Shown here one piece after another: positions 26,175 to 38,446 of a DNA stretch of 64,000 bases. Origin of the DNA: Amycolatopsis lurida. Lineage in GTDB: Bacteria; Actinomycetota; Actinomycetes; Mycobacteriales; Pseudonocardiaceae. Position 1 is the first letter of the stretch. The number at the start of each line of letters is the position of its first letter. The DNA lies in the NCBI RefSeq assembly GCF_900105055.1, contig NZ_FNTA01000003.1, positions 310,001-374,000 of the forward strand. Direction: 5' to 3'. A program made the translations under genes and the position numbers. The notes below the pieces were generated by a model that was not told where the DNA came from, made no database searches, and was given only the letters and a program-made list of their open reading frames with translations.

Positions 26175-26556
26175 GTAAGGCCGGGTATCGAGATCTCCGA
26201 ATACGACCCGGCCTGGCCGCGCCTCGCGGCACGGGCGATCACGGAGCTGGAGAACGCGCTGCCCGGCGTCTTCGTGTCCATCGAGCACATCGGTACCGCC
26301 GGCACCACAGCGGGATGACCGATCGCCTGCTGTACGTGTGTGCCCGCGGCGGGCTCCGCACCCACATCCTGCACGTCGTCACGGCGGACAGCTGGCCGAC
26401 GCGGCGCGCTACGCCGAACTCAAGCGGGCGATCGTGGCCGCCGGAACCGGCTCCGCCCAGTACGCCGCTGCGAAGACGGAGCTGTTCCAGGAGCTGACCG
26501 ACCGGGCACGCCGTGCGCCGGGTCTGTCCTCGATCCCGGTGTGGGAAAGTGAACGA
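26175..26556 (+). pseudogene. GrpB/UPF0157-like gene remnant
   Basis: Three pieces of a GrpB-domain (nucleotidyltransferase-like) protein lie in order but in three frames. EISEYDPAWPRLAARAI...VSIEHIG is at 26184-26300 and RTHILHVVTADSWPTR is at about 26350-26405. ARYAELKRAIVAAG, AAAKTELFQELTDRARR and IPVWE run to 26556. The middle, where family members have the GSTAVPGLxAKPIIDL region, is missing. At least one internal deletion and two frameshifts are needed to explain this. The remnant abuts the PKS thioesterase gene by a few bases, so PKS DNA may have been inserted beside or into it. Confidence 0.75.
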
Positions 26557-26559
26557 GAC

Positions 26560-29500
26560 TCAATGGTTCCCGAAGAGCTCGGTCAGCCAGTCGTGCAACG
26601 CGGCCGCGGCCGCCTCCGCGTGTTCGGTGAGCAGCGTGTAGTGATTGCCCGGCAGATCGACGGTCCGCGCGCACAGCGTGGTCGGGAACTGTTCGTCCGC
26701 GGTGAACGCGGGCAGTCCGGGCAGGGACTCCGCGGCCCGCAGATGCAGGGTCGGCGTGCGGATCGGGACGGGCTCCCAGGTGTCGAAGAGCGTGACGTAC
26801 CGGCCCATCGCGCCGAGCTGGCTCGCCATCGAACCCGTTTTCCCGCCGGCGAACAGTTCCTGTCGTCCGGCTTGTTCCTGCATGAAGCGCCCGCGTACCT
26901 CGTTGCGGTCCGAAGCGGGCAGGTAGATGTCCACCAGCACGACGGCGTCCGCGGGCCGGTTTCGCTCCTCCAGGTACTCGGCGAACGCGCGGGCGACCCA
27001 GCCGCCCGCGGAGTAGCCGACCAGCACCAGCGGTCCGGTGCCCACGTGCTCGTCGAGCGCGCGACGCTGGGCTTCGAACAGGCTGGGCAGGTCCGGGGGC
27101 AACGGCTGGCCGTCGGTGAACCCCGGCGGCCACATCGTCCACATGTCCCGGGGCCGCTGCATCGCGGGCGCGATGAACGAATACGCGGCGTCGGTGATCG
27201 GCGAGACCGGCGGCACCGCGCAGACCAGCGCGGGGCCACCCGAACCGACGGACAGCCGCGAGATCCCCACCAGGGCGGCCGCGTCCGACGAGTCGCCGAA
27301 CGACTCCCTCAAGCGCCCGGCCATCCTGGCCAGACCCATCGCGTCGTGCGGCCGTCCCTGCTCGACGCCCCGCAGGTACAGCGAAACCAGACTGTCCGAA
27401 TCGGACTCGTCCGTCGCGGCCCCGCCGGATCCGTTCTCGGGTACCTCGTCCGAGAGGAATTCCGCCAGCTCCTCGACCGTCGGATAGTTGAGCACGTCGG
27501 TCAGCTGGAGGTCGACGCCGGTCGCGCCCGCGATCCGGTTGCGCAGTTCCACGGCGGTGAGCGACTCGAAGCCGAGGTCGCGGAAGGTGTCGTCCAGCGG
27601 GACTTCACGGCCCCGCGGGTACTTCAGCACCGCGGCGACGTGTCCGCGGACCAGCCGGACCAGCCGATCCCGCCGCTCCCCCGGCGACAACGCGGCCAGG
27701 TCGGTGTCCGGCTCGGCGTTCTCCCCCGCTGCTCCGCCGTCGCCGAATTCCGGCAGGATCGGCTCGAGCCAGTACCGGTCGCGCTGGAACCGGTAAGGCG
27801 GAAGATCCACCCGGCGTGCCCCGCTGCCTTCGAAAACGACCCGCCAGTCCACCTCGACCCCGGCGACGTGGGCTTCGGCGAGGGCGCGCAGGAACCGGTC
27901 CGGACCGCCTTCTCCGCGATGCAGCGTCCCGAGCACGGAGGCGGTCACACCGCTCGCGTCCAGGGTCTCGCGCATCGCACCGGCGAGCACCGGATGCGGG
28001 CTCACCTCGAGCAGCACCCGGTGACCGTCACGCAGCAGCGTGGTGGTCACCTCGTCGAACCGGACCGTTTCCCGCAGTCCTCGGTACCAGTACCCGGCGT
28101 CCAGCGGTTCGCCGTCCAGCCACCGGCCGGTCCGGCCGGATACGAACGGCAGTACCGGGTCGGCGGGCACCAGCGGCGCCAGTTCGCGGAGGACGGTGTC
28201 CCGGATCCGTTCGACGTGAGCCGAATGCGACGCGTAGTCGACCGGGACGCGGCGCGCCCGCAGGCCACGCTTCCCGCATTCGTCGAGTAGTTCCGTCAGC
28301 GCGTCCGGGGTGCCGGAGACCACTGTGGACAGTGCGCCGTTGACCGCGGCGACGGTGAGCTCGCCCGACACCCCGTCGATGAGTTCGGCCGTCGCCTCGG
28401 CACCGAAGGCGACCGAGACCATCCCGCCGGTTCCCGACAGCGCCGTCAGCGCACGGCTGCGCAGCGCGGCCACCCGCATGGCGGCGGACAGGCTCAGGCC
28501 ACCGGCGATCCAGGCCGCCGGAATTTCGCCCTGCGAGTGACCGGCGACGGCGGCCGGCTCCACCCCGTGCTGCCGCCAGAGCCGGGCCAGCGAGATCATC
28601 ACGGCCGCCAGCACTGGCTGGACCACGTCGACGCGTTCGAGCGAAGGCGCGCCCTCGGCCTGGCGCAGGACGTCGGCCAGGGACCAGTCGACGAACGGGG
28701 TCAACGCCTTCTCGCACTCGACGATCTGCTCGGCGAACACGGGCGACGTGTCCAGCAGGTCCACCGCCATTCCTTGCCATTGCGCGCCCTGCCCCGGGCA
28801 GACGAACACCACACCGGAGTCCGGGATCGCGGTGCCTTCGACCACGAACGGCGACGGTTCACCCGAGGCCAGCGCGGAAAGGCCGGAGACGAGTTCCTCG
28901 CGATCGGCGCCCAGCACCACGGCGCGGTGCCGGTGATGGGTTCGGGTCGTGGCGAGCGAATACGCGACGTCGGCCGGGTCGGCATCGCCGAGTTCGTCGA
29001 GCAGCTTCTTCGCCTGGGCCGCCACGCCCGCCGCTGTGGCCGCGGAAACCGCCCACGGCAGCAGCGGCGGCGGAGTGCCGGGTTCGACCTCCGCCGGTGG
29101 CTCGCCCTGCTCGAGAACGAGATGCGCGTTCGTTCCGCTCATCCCGAACGACGAGACAGCGGCGCGACGGGGCCGGCCGGTCTCCGGCCAGGGAACGGTT
29201 TCGGTGGTCAGGCCGATCCCGCCGCCGTCCCAGTCGACGTGCGGCGTCGGCCGGTCGAGGTGCGGCAACGGGGGCACGAGACCGTGGCGCATGGCCATGA
29301 GCATCTTGAGCACACCGGCGATCCCGGCGGCGGCCTGGGTGTGCCCGACGTTGGCCTTGGCCGAACCGACCAGCACCGGCTCGGCGCGGCCCTTCCCGTA
29401 GGTGGCCTGCAGCGCCTGCGCCTCGATCGGATCGCCCAGTTTCGTCCCCGTGCCGTGGGCTTCGACCACGTCGATGTCCTGTGTGGACAGTTTGGCGTCG

Positions 29501-30477
29501 GCGAGCGCGTCGGTGATCACCCGCTGCTGCGCTCGCCCACTGGGCGCGGTGAGACCGTTGGAGGCCCCGTCCTGGTTGACCGCCGACCCCCTGAGCACGG
29601 CGAGCACCCGGTGCCCGTTGCGGCGCGCGTCGGAGAGCTTCTCCAAGACGACGATCCCGGCGCCTTCCGCCCAGGCGGTGCCGTCCGCGGCGGCGGCGAA
29701 GGGTTTGCACCGGCCGTCCGGCGCGAGGCCGCGCTGCTGGGAGAACTCGATGAACCGGATCGGGCTCGGGATGAGGGTCGCACCACCGGCGAGCGCGAGG
29801 TCGCATTCGCCGTTCCGCAGCGATCGGGCGGCCAGGTGCATCGCCACGAGCGAGGAGGAACACGCCGTGTCGAGCGTGATCGCCGGGCCCTCGAAACCGA
29901 AGAGGTACGACACCCGCCCGGAGGCGACACTGGCCGCATTGGCGATCGAGACCTGTCCGACCAGGTCGACCGGCACCTCTTCGACCCGGGAGGCGTAGTC
30001 CCCGCCGACCAGGCCGGTGAACACGCCGGTCCGGCTGCCGCGAAGCCGGGCCGGGTCGACCCCGGCGGACTCCAGCGCGTGCCAGGAGACCTCCAGCAGC
30101 AGCCGGTGCTGTGGGTCCATCACCAGCGCTTCCCGCGGCGAGACACCGAAGAATCCCGCGTCGAATTCCGTCGCCGATTCGATGAAGCCGCCATGACGGA
30201 CATACGATTTCCCCGGTGCCTCGGGGTCGGGATCGTAGATCTCCGCCAGGTTCCAGCCCCGATCGCCGGGGAACTCCGAGATCAGGTCGCGCCCCTCGAC
30301 GAACACCTCCCACAGCTGGTCGACCGACTCGACCCCGCCCGGGAACCGGCAGCCGGCGCCCACGATCACCACCGGATCGGCGTCGGCGTTTTCGAGGCGG
30401 TTCAACCGCTTCTTGGTCTCGTACAGCTCCGCCGTCACCCGCTTGAAGTACTCGACGAGCTTCGGGTCATCGGACAT
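26560..30477 (-). CDS. type I PKS, module 4: KS-AT-ACP-TE (PKS C)
   Basis: This 1,305-residue PKS does the last extension and release. An N-terminal docking coiled coil (residues 1-30) precedes the KS, whose active Cys is about residue 206 (DTACSSS); HGTGT and the NVGH motif are also present. The AT has GHSQGE with Ser ~648 and the YASH motif, both indicating methylmalonyl-CoA; GEIPAAW has an unusual Pro. There are no reductive domains, so the beta-keto group should stay. The ACP has Ser ~972 in LGFESL, where Glu replaces the usual Asp before the phosphopantetheine serine. The TE at ~1060-1305 has GYSAGG (Ser ~1156) and GNHYTLL (His ~1279). It is 44 bases downstream of PKS B. Confidence 0.92.
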   Translation of the reverse strand: MSDDPKLVEYFKRVTAELYETKKRLNRLENADADPVVIVGAGCRFPGGVESVDQLWEVFVEGRDLISEFPGDRGWNLAEIYDPDPEAPGKSYVRHGGFIESATEFDAGFFGVSPREALVMDPQHRLLLEVSWHALESAGVDPARLRGSRTGVFTGLVGGDYASRVEEVPVDLVGQVSIANAASVASGRVSYLFGFEGPAITLDTACSSSLVAMHLAARSLRNGECDLALAGGATLIPSPIRFIEFSQQRGLAPDGRCKPFAAAADGTAWAEGAGIVVLEKLSDARRNGHRVLAVLRGSAVNQDGASNGLTAPSGRAQQRVITDALADAKLSTQDIDVVEAHGTGTKLGDPIEAQALQATYGKGRAEPVLVGSAKANVGHTQAAAGIAGVLKMLMAMRHGLVPPLPHLDRPTPHVDWDGGGIGLTTETVPWPETGRPRRAAVSSFGMSGTNAHLVLEQGEPPAEVEPGTPPPLLPWAVSAATAAGVAAQAKKLLDELGDADPADVAYSLATTRTHHRHRAVVLGADREELVSGLSALASGEPSPFVVEGTAIPDSGVVFVCPGQGAQWQGMAVDLLDTSPVFAEQIVECEKALTPFVDWSLADVLRQAEGAPSLERVDVVQPVLAAVMISLARLWRQHGVEPAAVAGHSQGEIPAAWIAGGLSLSAAMRVAALRSRALTALSGTGGMVSVAFGAEATAELIDGVSGELTVAAVNGALSTVVSGTPDALTELLDECGKRGLRARRVPVDYASHSAHVERIRDTVLRELAPLVPADPVLPFVSGRTGRWLDGEPLDAGYWYRGLRETVRFDEVTTTLLRDGHRVLLEVSPHPVLAGAMRETLDASGVTASVLGTLHRGEGGPDRFLRALAEAHVAGVEVDWRVVFEGSGARRVDLPPYRFQRDRYWLEPILPEFGDGGAAGENAEPDTDLAALSPGERRDRLVRLVRGHVAAVLKYPRGREVPLDDTFRDLGFESLTAVELRNRIAGATGVDLQLTDVLNYPTVEELAEFLSDEVPENGSGGAATDESDSDSLVSLYLRGVEQGRPHDAMGLARMAGRLRESFGDSSDAAALVGISRLSVGSGGPALVCAVPPVSPITDAAYSFIAPAMQRPRDMWTMWPPGFTDGQPLPPDLPSLFEAQRRALDEHVGTGPLVLVGYSAGGWVARAFAEYLEERNRPADAVVLVDIYLPASDRNEVRGRFMQEQAGRQELFAGGKTGSMASQLGAMGRYVTLFDTWEPVPIRTPTLHLRAAESLPGLPAFTADEQFPTTLCARTVDLPGNHYTLLTEHAEAAAAALHDWLTELFGNH

Positions 30478-30521
30478 GGCTAGGCCCCCACGGATTCGTC
30501 GTCGTCACTGGCACGGCAGGT

Positions 30522-33500
30522 TCACCCACGGCCGAACTCCCGGTCGACGAAGTCGAACAGCTCGTCGACGGAGGCGGACCGCAGCGTGTCCTCCGCGTCG
30601 CCGGAACTGTCGCCTTCCAGCTTCGTCAGCAGGGCTCGCACACGAGCACCCAGCGTCGCGCGCACTTCGGCGTCCTCGTCCAGCTCGGCGACAGTCCGTT
30701 CGAGGGCGGTCAGTTGAGCCAGCGCGGGCGAAGGCGCCGGAGCGGCGGGAGCACCGGAATCGGCGATCTCCGTGCCGAGGTACCCGGCCAGGGCGTTCGC
30801 CGTCGGGTGGTCGAAAACGAGCGTCGGCGGCAGCCTGAGGCCCGTGACCGCGGTGAGCCGGTTGCGGAGCTCGACCGAGGTCAGTGAGTCGAAGCCCAGT
30901 TCACGGAAGGGGGTTTCGGTGGGCACCTCGTCACCCGACGCATAGCCGAGGACGGCCGCCAGGTGACTTCGCACGAGGGACACCAGCTGCCGTTCGCGCT
31001 GGGCCTCCGGCAGCGAACCCAGCCTCCGCCTGAGCGCGTCGGGCGCCTCGGTGGGCGTGTCCTGACGGCGACCGGCCGCCACCCGCCGGGCGGAGCCGCG
31101 CACGATGTCCCGGAGCAACGGCGGGATTCCTTCGCCCAGCCCGGAAATCGTGCCGAGGTCGAGACCGAGCGGGGCGAGCAGCGCCCGATCGGACTCCTGC
31201 GCCGCGTCCCAGAGGGCGAGGCCCTGCGTCGCGGTCAGCCCGCGGACGCCGGTTCGCCCCATCCGTGCCCAGTCCGCGGCGCTGAGGCCGCCGGCCATCC
31301 CGCCGCGCTCGTCGCCTGGTGCCCAGAGCCCCCAGGCGAGCGACGTGCCGGGAAGCCCTGCGTCCCGCCGCCACCTCATCAACGCGTCGGCGAAGGAGTT
31401 CGCGGCGGCGTAGGCGCCCTGCCCCGCGGCCCCGAAGATGCCCGCCGCGGAAGAGAAACAGACGAAAGCGGCGAGGTCGAGGTCCTCGGTGAGTTCGTGC
31501 AGATGCCAGGTCCCGTCGAGTTTCGGCCGGAGGGTGGCGTCGAGCTGTTCTTCGGTCAACGTGGCGACGACGCCGTCCGCGAGCACCCCGGCCGCGTGCA
31601 CGACCGCGGTGAGCGGGTGTTCCGGTGCCACGGCGGCCAGCGCGGCCTCGACGTCGCCGCGGTCGGCGACGTCACCCTTGACGACCGTGACCCCGGCGCC
31701 GAGGCCGGACAGCCTGTCGATCAGGTCGCCGGCACCGGGAGTGTCGTCGCCGCGACGGCTGAGCAGCATGAGGTGCCGCGCGCCCCGGCGTGCGAGGTGT
31801 TCGGCGATCAGGCCGCCGAGCCAGCCCGTGCCGCCGGTGACCAGGACCGTGCCGTCGGGGTCGGGCTTCCGCGGCACGGTGAGGACCACCTTGCCGACAT
31901 GCTTCGCCTGGCTGACGTGGCGGAGCGCCTCTCCCGCACGCCGGAGGTCGTAGTCGCGGCGCGGCGGGGTGGTGAGCACGCCGCGTCCGAACAGCACGGA
32001 GACCTCGGTCAGCATCTCGCGGACCCGGTCTTCGCCCGCGGACGCGACCAGGTCGTACGAGTGGTAGCGGACGCCCGGATGGGCCGCGGCCACCGCTTCG
32101 GGATCGCGGACGTCGGCCTTGCCGATCTCCAGGAACCGTCCTCCCGGAGCGAGCAGGCGCAACGACGCCTCCAAGAACTCGCCGGTCAGCGAATTCAGCA
32201 CGACGTCGACCCCACGTCCGCCGGTCGTCTCCCGGAACCGGGTTTCGAAGTCGACCGTCCGCGAGGAAGCGATGTGCGCGTCGTCCAGCCCGAGCCCTCG
32301 TAGCGTGTCCCACTTGGCCTCGCTGGCCGTGGCGAACACCTCCGCGCCGAGATGCTTCGCGAGCTGGATCGCCGCGATGCCGACACCGCCCGCGCCGGAA
32401 TGGATCAGCACGGACTCGCCTCGCCGGAGCCCGGCGAGATCGGTCAGGCCGTAGTACGCGGTGAGGAACGTGATCGGAACGGAAGCCGCGGCTTCGTACG
32501 ACCAATCCGCGGGAATCGGCGCGAGCAGCCGGTGATCGGTGACCGCCACCGGCCCCATCGCGCCACTGAACACGCCGAACACGGCGTCACCGGGGCTGAG
32601 ACCGGACACGCCGTCGCCCGTTTCCAGGACCACCCCGGCGGCTTCCGCTCCCGGCACCGCCTTCCCGGGGTACATGCCGAGTGCGACCAGGACGTCGCGG
32701 AAGTTCACCCCCGCGGCCCGGATCCCGACCCGGACGTCGAGCGGCCCGAGCGGTCCGAGCACCTCCGGACAAGGCAGGAGCGCCAGGTTGTCCAGCGTGC
32801 CGTGCCCGGTGCTGTCGAGGCGCCAGGCCGGTTCCGCCGGGACCGGCAGAAGCCCGTCGGCCGCGACCGGATGCAACCGCGGGATCAGGGCCGCCCCGGC
32901 CCGGACGGCGATCTGTGCCTCGCCGGTCGCGAGCGCGGCCGGGATCGCGTCGGCCACCGGGCCGTCGGTGTCGAGCAGCACGATCCGGCCGGGATGCTCC
33001 GCTTGGGCCGACCGCGCCACGCCCCAGACACCGGCGACCGTCAGGTCGATCCGGTCCCCGGCCACCGCGGCGACGGCCCCGCGAGTGGAAAGCACCAGCT
33101 TCGCGTCGGCGAACCGTTCCGCGGCGAGCCAGACGCGCAGCACTTCGGTGACCTCGGCCAGCGCAGCTCGTGCCGATGGCACCACCGGACCGTCCTGTGT
33201 GGACATCGGGACGGCCACGGTCTCCGGGACCGGCCCGCCCGCGGCGATCAGCGCGGCGAGCCCGGCGGCTCCCGAATCGAGCAGGACGTGTCCGCCGACG
33301 CCCGCCGCGGCCGGTCCGCGGGCGGGCACCCAATCCAGCCCGTACAGGGAGTCGTCGACGTCCGGCGCGCCGAGAGCCGACCGTTCGGCGACCGGTCGCC
33401 ACGCGAGGTTCTCGATCGTGGCCACCGGTGCGCCCGCACCGTCGGCGAGGGTCAGCGCCACGTGCCCGTCGGCGCCGGTGACCCGCACCCGCAGCATCGA

Positions 33501-36500
33501 CGCGCCCGCCGCGTGCAGGGTCAGCCCGGACCAGGCGAACGGCATGCTGCCGGAGCCCTGATTGATCGAGTCCAGGAAGGGGCCGAGCCCGACGGCCTGG
33601 AGCGCGGCATCGAGCAACGCCGGATGCAGACCGTAGCCGTCGGTCAGCGAATGGTCCCCTGGCAGTTCGATCTCCGCGAACAGCTCCGCATCCCCGCGCA
33701 GCCAGACCTTGCGAAGGCCGCGGAACACCCCTTCATACCCGAACGCCAGCACGACCTCCGGGTCGTCGTAATAGCCGCCGTCGAAGGGAATCGGCTCCGC
33801 ACCCTCAGGAGGCCATTCGGTCAGCCCGTCGCCGGTGGGTGTGGTGTGGGCACTCAGCAGCCCGGCCGCATGCGAACGCCAGCCCCCGACATCGGCGCCG
33901 TCGGGCCGGGAGAACACCCGCACCGGACGGCTACCGGAGTCCAGCGGTTCACCGACCAGCACCTGGATCCGCACGCCACCCTCGTCCGGCAGGGTCAGCG
34001 GGGTCTCCATCGTGAGTTCTTCGATCACGTCGCAGCCGACCTGTTCACCGGCGGACAACGCGAGCTCCACGAACGCCGTACCCGGCAGGATCACCGTGTC
34101 GTGGGCGCGGTGACCGGCCAGCCAGGGCTGGGCCCGCAACGAGATCCGGCCGGTGAGCACGATTCCGCCGCCGTCGGCGAGGGTCAGTGCGGCGCCCAGC
34201 AGCGGATGTCCGGACGGGAGCAGACCTGCCGCCTGGACGTCGGCGGTCTCCGCCTCCGGCGCGATCCAGTAGTGCTCGCGCTGGAAGGCATAGGTCGGCA
34301 GTTCGACGGGCGAAGGCGCGACGGGGGCGAGGATCGCCGTCCAGTCCACCGATACGCCACGGGCGTGCAGCGCGCCCACCGCACGCAGGACTGCTTCGGC
34401 CTCGTCCCGGTCGGTGCGCACGGCCGGGATCGCGACCAGTCCGGGTTCACCGTCGGCGGGCACCATCGCGGAGAGGACCGCGGCCGGGCCGAGTTCCAGC
34501 AGGGTGGTGATCTTCGCTTCCCGCAAGGTGGCAAGGCCGTCGTAGAACCGGACGGCCGCCCTCGCGTGCTCGACCCAGTACGCCGGTGAGCGCAGCCGCT
34601 CGGCCGTCGCCGGTTCCCCGGTCACGTCGGACACGACCGGGATGGACGGCGGGTGGTACACGAGTTCGCCGAGCAGGGCTTCGAATTCGGCGAGCATCGG
34701 TTCCATGAGCGGCGAATGGAAGGCGTGGCTGACGCGGAGCCGCTTGGTCCGGTGACCGCGGCCGTCCCAGAGCCGTTCGAGACCGGCCAGCGCGTCCTCG
34801 TCCCCGGACACCACCACGGACTCCGCGGTGTTGATCGCCGCGATCGAAACCCGGTCCTCGAGACCGGCCAGATCGGGCAGAACCTCCGCTTCGGTCGCGT
34901 CCACCGAGACCATCGCCCCGCCCTCGGGCAGCGCCTGCATCAGGCGTCCCCTGGCGGCGATCACCCGGCAGGCGTCGGACAGCGACCAGACCCCGGCGAC
35001 GTGCGCGGCGGCGATCTCCCCGACCGAATGCCCGAGCAGCTGATCCGGCCGCACCCCCCACGACTCGACGAGCCGGAACAGGGCGACTTCGAAGGCGAAC
35101 AACGCGGGCTGGGTGAATTCGGTGCGGTACAGCAGTTCCGCTTCCGCCGAGCCGGTTTCGGCGAACATGATCTCGCGCAGTGGCCGGGACAGGTGCTGGT
35201 CGAGTTCGACGCAGACGGCGTCGAGCGCCGCGGCGAACACGGGGTACTCGGCCGCGAGCCGGCTTCCCATCCCCGGCCGCTGCGCGCCCTGACCGGTGAA
35301 CAAGAAGGCGAGCGAACCATTGCCGGTCACGTCTTCGACGACGGCGCCGGTCGCCGCGCCGTCCGCATAAGCCTTCAGCGCCGTGGCGAACTCTCGGGCG
35401 GTCCTGCCGAACGCCACCGCGCGATGCCGGAAACCGACCCTCATGGTGGCCAGCGCGCCCGCGACGTCGGCGGGCGCGTGGCTTTCGGCGCAGGACGCCA
35501 GCCGGGCCGCCTGGCCGCGCAGGGACGCCCCGGTCTTGGCGGAGATCACCCACGGCAGCACCGGAAGCGACCCGGTCGCCGCCACCAGGGGCACCTCCTG
35601 GGCGGGCGCTTCCTCGATCAGCAGATGGGCGTTGGTGCCGCTGATGCCGAAGGAGGACACGCCGCCTCGCCTCGGTGACGTCGTCTCCGGCCACGGGACC
35701 GCTTCGGTGAGGAGCTCGACCGCACCCTTCGTCCAGTCCACTTTGGACGAAGGGGCGTCGACGTGCAGGGTCTTGGGCAGCTCACCGTGCCGCATGGCCA
35801 TGATCAGCTTGATCGCGCCGGCGACCCCCGCCGCGCCCTGGGTGTGCCCGATGTTCGACTTCAGCGAGCCGAGCCGCAGCGGGCGGTCCGGCGACCGGTC
35901 CTTGCCGTAGGTCGCGATGAGCGCATTGGCCTCGATCGGGTCGCCGAGGGTGGTTCCGGTGCCGTGCGCGTCCACCACGTCGACGTCCTGTGCGGACAGT
36001 CCGGCGTCGGCGAGCGCGGCCCGGATGACCCGCTGCTGCGCGGGCCCGCTGGGGGCGGAAAGACCGTTGCTCGTCCCGTCCTGGTTCACCGCGGAACCTC
36101 GCAGCAGCGCCAGCACCGGATGCCCGGCGCGGCGGGCGTCGGACAGTCGTTCGAGCAGGAGGAGACCGGCGCCTTCGGCCCAGATCGCCCCGTCCGCCCC
36201 GTCGGCGAAGGATTTGCACCTGGCGTCGATCGAGGTCACGCCCTGGCCGCAGAACTCGGTGAAGGTGTCCGGCGTGGCCATCACGGTGATCCCGCCGGCC
36301 AGCGCCATCCCGCACGTGCCCTCGCGCAGCGCGCGAATGGCTTCGTGGATCGCCACCAACGAGGAGGAACAGGCGGTGTCGACGGTCACCGCGGGTCCTT
36401 CCAGGCCGAAGCAGTAGGAGATCCGGCCCGAGATGACACTCGAACTGTTGCCGGTGATGCCGTGCGGGGAGTACTCCTTCGACCCCTTCCACACCAGCTC

Positions 36501-36989
36501 GTAGTCATTGCCGGTGGAGCCGACGTAGACGCCGGTCCGGCTGCCGCGCAGCTCGTCCGGGGCGATCCCGGCGGACTCGAAGGTCGCCCACGCGACCTCC
36601 AGCAGCACTCTCTGCTGGGGATCCATCACGAGCGCTTCTCGAGGGGAAATACCGAAGAAGCCGGCGTCGAAGAGCGGTGCGTCGTGCAGGAAGCCGCCCT
36701 CTCGGACGTAGGAGCGGCCAGATCTTCCCGCGTCCGGATCCGGGTCGTAGAGCTCCTCGAGATCCCAGTGACGATCGTCCGGGAACGGCGTGATCGCGTC
36801 ACCCCCGTCCCGGACCAGTTCCCACAGCCCGGACGGGGAGTCGATGCCACCGGGAAGGCGGCAGCCCATCCCGACCACGGCGATGGGCTCGTGTGCCCGG
36901 CCCTCCACCTCACGAAGCCTGTCCTGGGTACGCCGCAGTTCGGCCGTGACCTTCTTCAGGTACTGGCGGGTCTTGTCCTCTGTAGACAT
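30522..36989 (-). CDS. type I PKS, module 3: KS-AT-DH-ER-KR-ACP (PKS B)
   Basis: This 2,155-residue PKS is a fully reducing extension module. A docking coiled coil (1-32) is followed by the KS (Cys ~207). The AT has GHSVGE (Ser ~655) and HAFH, indicating malonyl-CoA. The DH has His ~960 in [14 protein letters not shown], where the G of HxxxGxxxxP is Asp; its second acid is in [10 protein letters not shown]. The ER has the NADPH loop [15 protein letters not shown] (~1530). The KR has [12 protein letters not shown] (~1714) and Tyr ~1860. It reads LAD where B-type KRs have LDD, keeping the diagnostic last Asp. The ACP has Ser ~2035 in LGFDSL, and a C-terminal docking region follows. The ATG at 36989 shares its A with the P450 TGA stop (TGATG), so translation is coupled. 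GGAG lies 5 bases upstream. Confidence 0.93.
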   Translation of the reverse strand: MSTEDKTRQYLKKVTAELRRTQDRLREVEGRAHEPIAVVGMGCRLPGGIDSPSGLWELVRDGGDAITPFPDDRHWDLEELYDPDPDAGRSGRSYVREGGFLHDAPLFDAGFFGISPREALVMDPQQRVLLEVAWATFESAGIAPDELRGSRTGVYVGSTGNDYELVWKGSKEYSPHGITGNSSSVISGRISYCFGLEGPAVTVDTACSSSLVAIHEAIRALREGTCGMALAGGITVMATPDTFTEFCGQGVTSIDARCKSFADGADGAIWAEGAGLLLLERLSDARRAGHPVLALLRGSAVNQDGTSNGLSAPSGPAQQRVIRAALADAGLSAQDVDVVDAHGTGTTLGDPIEANALIATYGKDRSPDRPLRLGSLKSNIGHTQGAAGVAGAIKLIMAMRHGELPKTLHVDAPSSKVDWTKGAVELLTEAVPWPETTSPRRGGVSSFGISGTNAHLLIEEAPAQEVPLVAATGSLPVLPWVISAKTGASLRGQAARLASCAESHAPADVAGALATMRVGFRHRAVAFGRTAREFATALKAYADGAATGAVVEDVTGNGSLAFLFTGQGAQRPGMGSRLAAEYPVFAAALDAVCVELDQHLSRPLREIMFAETGSAEAELLYRTEFTQPALFAFEVALFRLVESWGVRPDQLLGHSVGEIAAAHVAGVWSLSDACRVIAARGRLMQALPEGGAMVSVDATEAEVLPDLAGLEDRVSIAAINTAESVVVSGDEDALAGLERLWDGRGHRTKRLRVSHAFHSPLMEPMLAEFEALLGELVYHPPSIPVVSDVTGEPATAERLRSPAYWVEHARAAVRFYDGLATLREAKITTLLELGPAAVLSAMVPADGEPGLVAIPAVRTDRDEAEAVLRAVGALHARGVSVDWTAILAPVAPSPVELPTYAFQREHYWIAPEAETADVQAAGLLPSGHPLLGAALTLADGGGIVLTGRISLRAQPWLAGHRAHDTVILPGTAFVELALSAGEQVGCDVIEELTMETPLTLPDEGGVRIQVLVGEPLDSGSRPVRVFSRPDGADVGGWRSHAAGLLSAHTTPTGDGLTEWPPEGAEPIPFDGGYYDDPEVVLAFGYEGVFRGLRKVWLRGDAELFAEIELPGDHSLTDGYGLHPALLDAALQAVGLGPFLDSINQGSGSMPFAWSGLTLHAAGASMLRVRVTGADGHVALTLADGAGAPVATIENLAWRPVAERSALGAPDVDDSLYGLDWVPARGPAAAGVGGHVLLDSGAAGLAALIAAGGPVPETVAVPMSTQDGPVVPSARAALAEVTEVLRVWLAAERFADAKLVLSTRGAVAAVAGDRIDLTVAGVWGVARSAQAEHPGRIVLLDTDGPVADAIPAALATGEAQIAVRAGAALIPRLHPVAADGLLPVPAEPAWRLDSTGHGTLDNLALLPCPEVLGPLGPLDVRVGIRAAGVNFRDVLVALGMYPGKAVPGAEAAGVVLETGDGVSGLSPGDAVFGVFSGAMGPVAVTDHRLLAPIPADWSYEAAASVPITFLTAYYGLTDLAGLRRGESVLIHSGAGGVGIAAIQLAKHLGAEVFATASEAKWDTLRGLGLDDAHIASSRTVDFETRFRETTGGRGVDVVLNSLTGEFLEASLRLLAPGGRFLEIGKADVRDPEAVAAAHPGVRYHSYDLVASAGEDRVREMLTEVSVLFGRGVLTTPPRRDYDLRRAGEALRHVSQAKHVGKVVLTVPRKPDPDGTVLVTGGTGWLGGLIAEHLARRGARHLMLLSRRGDDTPGAGDLIDRLSGLGAGVTVVKGDVADRGDVEAALAAVAPEHPLTAVVHAAGVLADGVVATLTEEQLDATLRPKLDGTWHLHELTEDLDLAAFVCFSSAAGIFGAAGQGAYAAANSFADALMRWRRDAGLPGTSLAWGLWAPGDERGGMAGGLSAADWARMGRTGVRGLTATQGLALWDAAQESDRALLAPLGLDLGTISGLGEGIPPLLRDIVRGSARRVAAGRRQDTPTEAPDALRRRLGSLPEAQRERQLVSLVRSHLAAVLGYASGDEVPTETPFRELGFDSLTSVELRNRLTAVTGLRLPPTLVFDHPTANALAGYLGTEIADSGAPAAPAPSPALAQLTALERTVAELDEDAEVRATLGARVRALLTKLEGDSSGDAEDTLRSASVDELFDFVDREFGRG

Positions 36990-38374
36990 CAAAGCTCCAG
37001 GTTTCGGCGCGAGACGCGGACGGTCATCTTCCGCAGGCCGCGGACGACCACGTGGCGGCGGTACTCCAGCGAACCCTCGTCGACCTCGAAATCGGTGAAA
37101 CGTTCGGCGACGGCACGGAAGGCGAGCTCGGCTTCGAGCTTGGTGAGACTGGAACCGATGCAGAAATGCGGGCCCGCGCCGAAGGCCAGTTGCATGCGCT
37201 TGGTGGTACGGGAGATCAGGAACCGGTCCGCCTCGGCGAATTCGGCCTCGTCCCGGTTTGCGGCGGCGAGCAGGAGGATCACCACGGTCCCGGCGTCGAC
37301 GTCGAGTCCGGCGACCGTGGTCGGGCTCAGCGCGACCCTGGCGGTCAGCTGGACGGGGGCGTCATAGCGGAGCACCTCGTCGGCCATCGGCGCGGCCAGT
37401 GCCGGGTCCGCCCGCAGCAACGCCAGCTGCTCGCGGTTGCGGTGCAGGGCGAGGATCCCGTTCGTGATCAGGTTCGTGACCGACTCGTGCGCGGCGGCGA
37501 ACAAGGTGACGAGCACGTTCGTCACCTCGTGCCGGGCGAGGGTCTGTCCGCGGTCCTCCGTCCGGATGAGGCTGGACACGAGGTCCTCGCCGGGAGCGCG
37601 GCGGCGTTTGAAGATCAGGTCCGCGAAGTAGGCGTGCATCGACGCGCACGTGCGGTCGACCACGGCCAGTTCCTCCGGTGAGAGCAGGCCCAGCCGCCGG
37701 AACCCGGCGACCAGCGTCGGGAGCTCGGTCGCCAGCGCGAGGTCGTCCGACCATTCCTTGAGAACGTCCACATCGGACATCGGGACGTCGAGCAGCTCGC
37801 AGATGATGCGAATGGACAGGAGATTGGCGAATTCACCGACCGCGTCGAATTCGTCCGCGCCGGCGATTTCCGCGAACAATTCATCGACGATGTTCTCGAT
37901 CCGCGGGCGATAGCGCGCGGTGATCCTCGGGGTGAAGGCCTTGGAAATCAGCCGCCGCTGCCTGCCGTGGTCGCCGCCGTCCATGAAGAAGATCGAGTCG
38001 AGAACCTGTTTCGCGCCACTGTTCGGCACCAGGCCACGCAGGCCGGGCGAGTCCAGGGTGTCGTTGCCCATCGCCGGATTCCGCATCACGTCGAGACAAC
38101 TCGCGTAGTCCCCGACGACCACCGTGCCGTCCGGCGTGACGAGCGGACTCGCGGCCCGCAGCCTGGCCAGGGTCGGATGCGGATCGATCCGCATGGCGGG
38201 GTCCAGCAGGACGTGAAGCGGATTCCCCGATTCCGCCACCCGTTCGCGTTCGTCGAGCGAAGTCATTCTCAGCGCCCCCGTGGTCGAGTCGATGGACGCC
38301 ACTCTGCCCGCCGCGCCGCCGGCCGCACACCTCCGTCTTTGCTCCGCTCTCATGCTCATGACCTGGTAATACAT
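36989..38374 (-). CDS. cytochrome P450, PKS tailoring candidate
   Basis: This is a bacterial class I P450. The haem-binding signature is [13 protein letters not shown], with the thiolate Cys. The ExxR motif is near [13 protein letters not shown], and the I-helix motif is [11 protein letters not shown]. The usual (A/G)Gx(D/E)T is here AAHES, with Ser for the proton-relay Thr and Ala for Gly. From the ATG at 38374, which has GGAAG 5 bases upstream, it is 461 residues. The ATG at 38266 would give 425, closer to family length and to where conservation starts. It is co-transcribed with PKS B and C and should hydroxylate or epoxidise the polyketide after release. Redox partners are not encoded here. 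Confidence 0.92.
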   Translation of the reverse strand: MYYQVMSMRAEQRRRCAAGGAAGRVASIDSTTGALRMTSLDERERVAESGNPLHVLLDPAMRIDPHPTLARLRAASPLVTPDGTVVVGDYASCLDVMRNPAMGNDTLDSPGLRGLVPNSGAKQVLDSIFFMDGGDHGRQRRLISKAFTPRITARYRPRIENIVDELFAEIAGADEFDAVGEFANLLSIRIICELLDVPMSDVDVLKEWSDDLALATELPTLVAGFRRLGLLSPEELAVVDRTCASMHAYFADLIFKRRRAPGEDLVSSLIRTEDRGQTLARHEVTNVLVTLFAAAHESVTNLITNGILALHRNREQLALLRADPALAAPMADEVLRYDAPVQLTARVALSPTTVAGLDVDAGTVVILLLAAANRDEAEFAEADRFLISRTTKRMQLAFGAGPHFCIGSSLTKLEAELAFRAVAERFTDFEVDEGSLEYRRHVVVRGLRKMTVRVSRRNLEL

Positions 38375-38446
38375 CTGTTCTTCCGATGTGCCCGATGCAC
38401 TCGGCGACCTGGCTCGCGCTTCGGCGGCGGCCGTAGTTTCGGAGCC

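Noticed and set aside
30522..36989. Start of PKS B at TTG 36992
   Set aside because: The ATG at 36989 forms TGATG with the P450 stop and has GGAG at good spacing; the TTG does not.
37967..38446. 160-codon N-terminal extension of PKS A
   Set aside because: The extension is antisense to the P450 gene. Conservation begins right after the ATG at 38447.
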